From JANYHH01 sp965249745 (GTDB taxonomy: Bacteria > Deinococcota > Deinococci > Deinococcales > JAAFIG01), in assembly GCA_965249745.1 (NCBI GenBank), contig OZ252252.1:4960001-5024000 (forward strand): DNA of 64,000 nucleotides. The letters are read 5' to 3'. Position 1 is the stretch's first letter. Each line of letters starts with the position of its first letter. A program made the translations under genes and the position numbers. The notes under the pieces were generated by a model. That model had not been told where the DNA came from and searched no databases. It saw nothing but the letters and a program-made list of their open reading frames with translations. This document shows, in pieces, positions 61,399 through 64,000 of the stretch.

Positions 61399-63972
61399 TC
61401 AGGGCGTTTTCCGCCACCAGCGCCCCCAAACCGATCTAACCATGTTCCGAATTGAGTTCATGGTCGGCTCGAGCTGACCGAGTTCGCCCCTCAGGCTCAG
61501 ACGCATTTCTTTCGATAGGTCCTGATCGGGTAAACCCAGCAGCTCGCGGTAAATCGTGATTCGCTGTTGGAGCTGATCGGCTCGGTGATTACTGCGGGCC
61601 AGACCAATTTTGGCCTTGACGCATTCCGCTCGAATCCCAGAATCGGTTTCGGCCGCGCAAGCCGCCAATAGTTTTTCGTACGCCTCGACCGCCTCGGCGT
61701 GGCGTCCCAGAGTGCGCAGTTTCGCGCCGACGTTCACCAGTGCCTGCGCCGCTTGCAGGCGCACGACGGCGACTTCATCCCCCAGGCAACGACGGATGAG
61801 GTCTTGGTACACGGCGAATCCCGCCTCGGTATCACCGACTGCTTCGCTCATCAAGGTGAGCGCCTTGGCGTACAGCGCTTTGGCCACGCGTTCGCGCATG
61901 TACGCCAGATTGCTGGAACCGTAGCGACGCAGGATTTCTTCGTAGGTCTCAAGCTCCTCCGAGTGACGCCCCAACTTCTCCAACTGCCAGGCCTTGTTGG
62001 ACAGCGCCAAGGCCACGTCCTTCTGAATGCTGGTACTCAGCTCCGCCCCGTAGGTGGCAATCTGGGTCTCGAGGACAGCTAGAGCCGCTTGGCGCTGAGC
62101 GAGTTGCGACAGCGAGTAGGCCTTGCGGACCAGGGCATCGCTGCACTGGCGGCGCAGTTCAGGGTGCAGCGATTGCCCGTACTGGGTCAGCACCTCGTCG
62201 TACAGCGTAACGGCCTCGCGGTGCTTGCCTTCGACACCCAGCACCCGGCCCCGTTCAATCGTAGCCGTAATCGCATCCCGCTCGGTCAGGGGCAGGTCTT
62301 GGTACTGCGAGCCGTAGTGAACCTCTTTGCCAGCCCGTTGCAAACGATTCAGGCAGGTCAGGCGGCTGGCGGCACCTTTGGCGAGCGTTTCGCGCATCGC
62401 CGGGCTGGTGGCGTTTTGAAACCGCGCCATCAGCGAGTCATATACGCTCAAGGCCTCCTGTTCACGGTTCAAGAGCATCATCAGCAAATACCCTAGGTTC
62501 AGGTAGACGCTGGCGGTCGTACCCGTCTCCACGCCCTCGTCCTCGGCGAACGCGTCCAAATATGTCTGGTAGGTCTGCACCGCGTCCTCGAGATGGCGAC
62601 GCTCGCGCTGGTCCACCCCGAGGTTGTACAGCGCCTGCGAGACGATTCTACGGATGGCAGCCTCGGGATCGGCTGCAAAGCGCTGACTTAAATCGCGTAC
62701 CACGCGGGCGTGTTGAAGTTCAGCCTCGGTCAGCGGCTGCTCAGCCAGGTCACCGCTGTCGTCCGTGCTTTGCAGTTTGGGGGGTAGCTGTTGCTTCCAG
62801 ATCTTGGCTTGCGTGTCCCCCGCCTCCGCAGCGGCACGGCGCTGATCGGCGCGACTGACATCCGCCACCTCTGACTGGGTTTGCAGCACCTCGAGCGCGT
62901 CCCGCCAGCGACCCAGGTCACGCAGCACCCGCACCCGAAGTTGGCGACTGAGGATCACCTGCCATTGCACCTCCGGGTCGGACGATCCTGCGAAACGGGT
63001 TTGCAACGCAGTCAGCCGCCCCAGAACATCATCCAGCCCCTCGGTGACCAGTAACGCTCGAGCCTGTCGTAGGTAGGTGTCAGCCAGCAAGCCCTGTAAC
63101 GCGGGTGCCTGACTGCCACCAAACTGAGCCAGCAGGCGCTCAAAGAGGAGCCGTTCGGCAGACGGAGCCAGACCCTGGGTGCGCTCGAGCTGCGTTTTCA
63201 AGACCTTCGCCTGCACGTGGCTGTCTGGGTGAGAGGCGTAGCGCTCCCACTGAAGCGCGGCCAGCGCGCTAGCTTGGGTCTGGGAAGCCTGACTGCCCTC
63301 CCAGGCGAGCGCCTCGAGCTGGACACCGATAGACAGGTTGACGTTGAACAGCACCGTGGCATCGCTCAGGCTGCCGTACCGGTCCAGCATCGCCTGGCAG
63401 GTCGAGATCAACCGTTCAAAGGCGCTCGGCGTCTCCGACTTCGAGGAAAGGCTGTCTTGCGGCAATAGCTCTTCCGATGGGCTGTGAGGTTCCGTTTCAA
63501 GCTCCGAGAATTGCCAGCCCACCAGCACCGCCCCGGCTCTGGACTGAATGCGGCGCAGCTCGAGGGTCTCCCCTAAAAATCGGTGGTCTGATAACGCCTC
63601 GAGTTTCGATATTCCCTCCAATCGCCGCCGCCTTTGAGCCAGCAGTACCGCTGCCAGGAGTTGCGCCTCGGCTCCCACCGCGTTCAAATCCGCGTCACTG
63701 CCAAGGCTGCACTCCGCCTGCAACTGTTCGTAGATCGTCAGGGCCGCCTCAGATTGCTCGAGACCGACCAGTGCCTGAGCGTGAACCAATCGCGCTCGCG
63801 CCACCAGAATTTGGTCGAATGGGTCTGCGTTGCCAGCGAACCGCGCCCGCAACGACACGGCCGCCTCGAGTGCGGCTGGCCACTGCCGGGTCGTCAACAG
63901 GGCTTGGCAGTGCTGATACAGCGATTCGAGAGTGTGACTGTTATTCGTATCCGAACGCGATTTCTCGGTCAT
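61399..63972 (-). CDS. Large tetratricopeptide-repeat-like protein
   Basis: The 857-residue protein is a chain of helical hairpins with repeats like ALEAAVSLRARFAGNADPFDQILVARA and the recurring YQ/YE-x-LxxR pattern. A late segment reads VAVVRLQAAQALVNVGAKLRTLGRHAEAVEAYEKLL. This fits TPR/SEL1-like scaffold repeats that bind proteins. There is no signal peptide or catalytic motif. The start at 63972 lies near the right edge of the window, with only 28 bases upstream seen; the frame and N-terminus look complete. Confidence 0.8.
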   Translation of the reverse strand: MTEKSRSDTNNSHTLESLYQHCQALLTTRQWPAALEAAVSLRARFAGNADPFDQILVARARLVHAQALVGLEQSEAALTIYEQLQAECSLGSDADLNAVGAEAQLLAAVLLAQRRRRLEGISKLEALSDHRFLGETLELRRIQSRAGAVLVGWQFSELETEPHSPSEELLPQDSLSSKSETPSAFERLISTCQAMLDRYGSLSDATVLFNVNLSIGVQLEALAWEGSQASQTQASALAALQWERYASHPDSHVQAKVLKTQLERTQGLAPSAERLLFERLLAQFGGSQAPALQGLLADTYLRQARALLVTEGLDDVLGRLTALQTRFAGSSDPEVQWQVILSRQLRVRVLRDLGRWRDALEVLQTQSEVADVSRADQRRAAAEAGDTQAKIWKQQLPPKLQSTDDSGDLAEQPLTEAELQHARVVRDLSQRFAADPEAAIRRIVSQALYNLGVDQRERRHLEDAVQTYQTYLDAFAEDEGVETGTTASVYLNLGYLLMMLLNREQEALSVYDSLMARFQNATSPAMRETLAKGAASRLTCLNRLQRAGKEVHYGSQYQDLPLTERDAITATIERGRVLGVEGKHREAVTLYDEVLTQYGQSLHPELRRQCSDALVRKAYSLSQLAQRQAALAVLETQIATYGAELSTSIQKDVALALSNKAWQLEKLGRHSEELETYEEILRRYGSSNLAYMRERVAKALYAKALTLMSEAVGDTEAGFAVYQDLIRRCLGDEVAVVRLQAAQALVNVGAKLRTLGRHAEAVEAYEKLLAACAAETDSGIRAECVKAKIGLARSNHRADQLQQRITIYRELLGLPDQDLSKEMRLSLRGELGQLEPTMNSIRNMVRSVWGRWWRKTP

Positions 63973-64000
63973 GTCGTTTTTCCCGCCCTCACCATACCTT

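Overview
This is about 64 kb of bacterial chromosome, GC-rich by eye except for one AT-rich block. Leaderless -10 elements (TAnnnT placed 5-10 nt before the start codon), a bacillithiol deacetylase (BshB1), RicT, a PlsY-type acyltransferase and a rod-shape gene set (mreC, mreD, mrdA, rodA) together suggest a rod-shaped member of the Deinococcota (Deinococcus-like). That placement is inference; no rRNA or tRNA gene is present to test it. The most pervasive signal is the palindrome CTCGAG, found about once per 210-240 bp in genes and intergenic DNA alike. That is more than ten times chance and recalls the HIP1 repeats of cyanobacteria.

Layout. 1-4.3 kb: cell-shape cluster maf-mreC-mreD with the mrdA (PBP2) start, then hom. 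4.5-15.1 kb: a surface/secretion locus. It has an Ig-repeat lipoprotein and a divergent SARP-like regulator facing a five-gene operon. The operon encodes a secreted protein, a possible pilus-chaperone-like protein, a small secreted protein, a 1127-residue beta-barrel protein with SdrD-B-like modules and a TIG lipoprotein. Heptamer repeats at 11/23-bp spacing lie in the divergent promoter region. 15.2-18.5 kb: glpK and a TilS-TadA fusion. 18.5-23.7 kb: an AT-rich island with four overlapping genes encoding a C5 DNA methyltransferase, an HD phosphohydrolase, an ORC/CDC6-like AAA+ ATPase and an unrecognised protein. This is the best candidate for a poorly described defence system.

24-34 kb: rodA, a racemase-like gene, a HIT protein, NUDIX hydrolase, a stand-alone Lrp/AsnC ligand domain, a Wzz/GumC-type protein, thymidine kinase, RicT and a membrane patatin. 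34.4-40.4 kb: a CUT1 sugar ABC operon (binding protein, two permeases, a frameshifted GH32 sucrose/fructan hydrolase and a LacI regulator) behind a clear promoter and operator. 40.7-44.7 kb: a DUF1772-like protein, a Tat-exported multicopper oxidase with a divergent MarR regulator, and a Ca2+/H+ antiporter. 44.9-51.3 kb: an FGGY sugar kinase divergent from a LacI, AllA-like and CUT2 ABC operon. 51.5-64 kb: oxidoreductase, PepF, isoaspartyl methyltransferase-like, GlpQ-like, PlsY-BshB1, SIMPL, a second diverged PlsY-like protein, a BON/LysM protein and a large TPR-like protein.

I see no CRISPR array, rRNA, tRNA, insertion sequence or integrase in the window.
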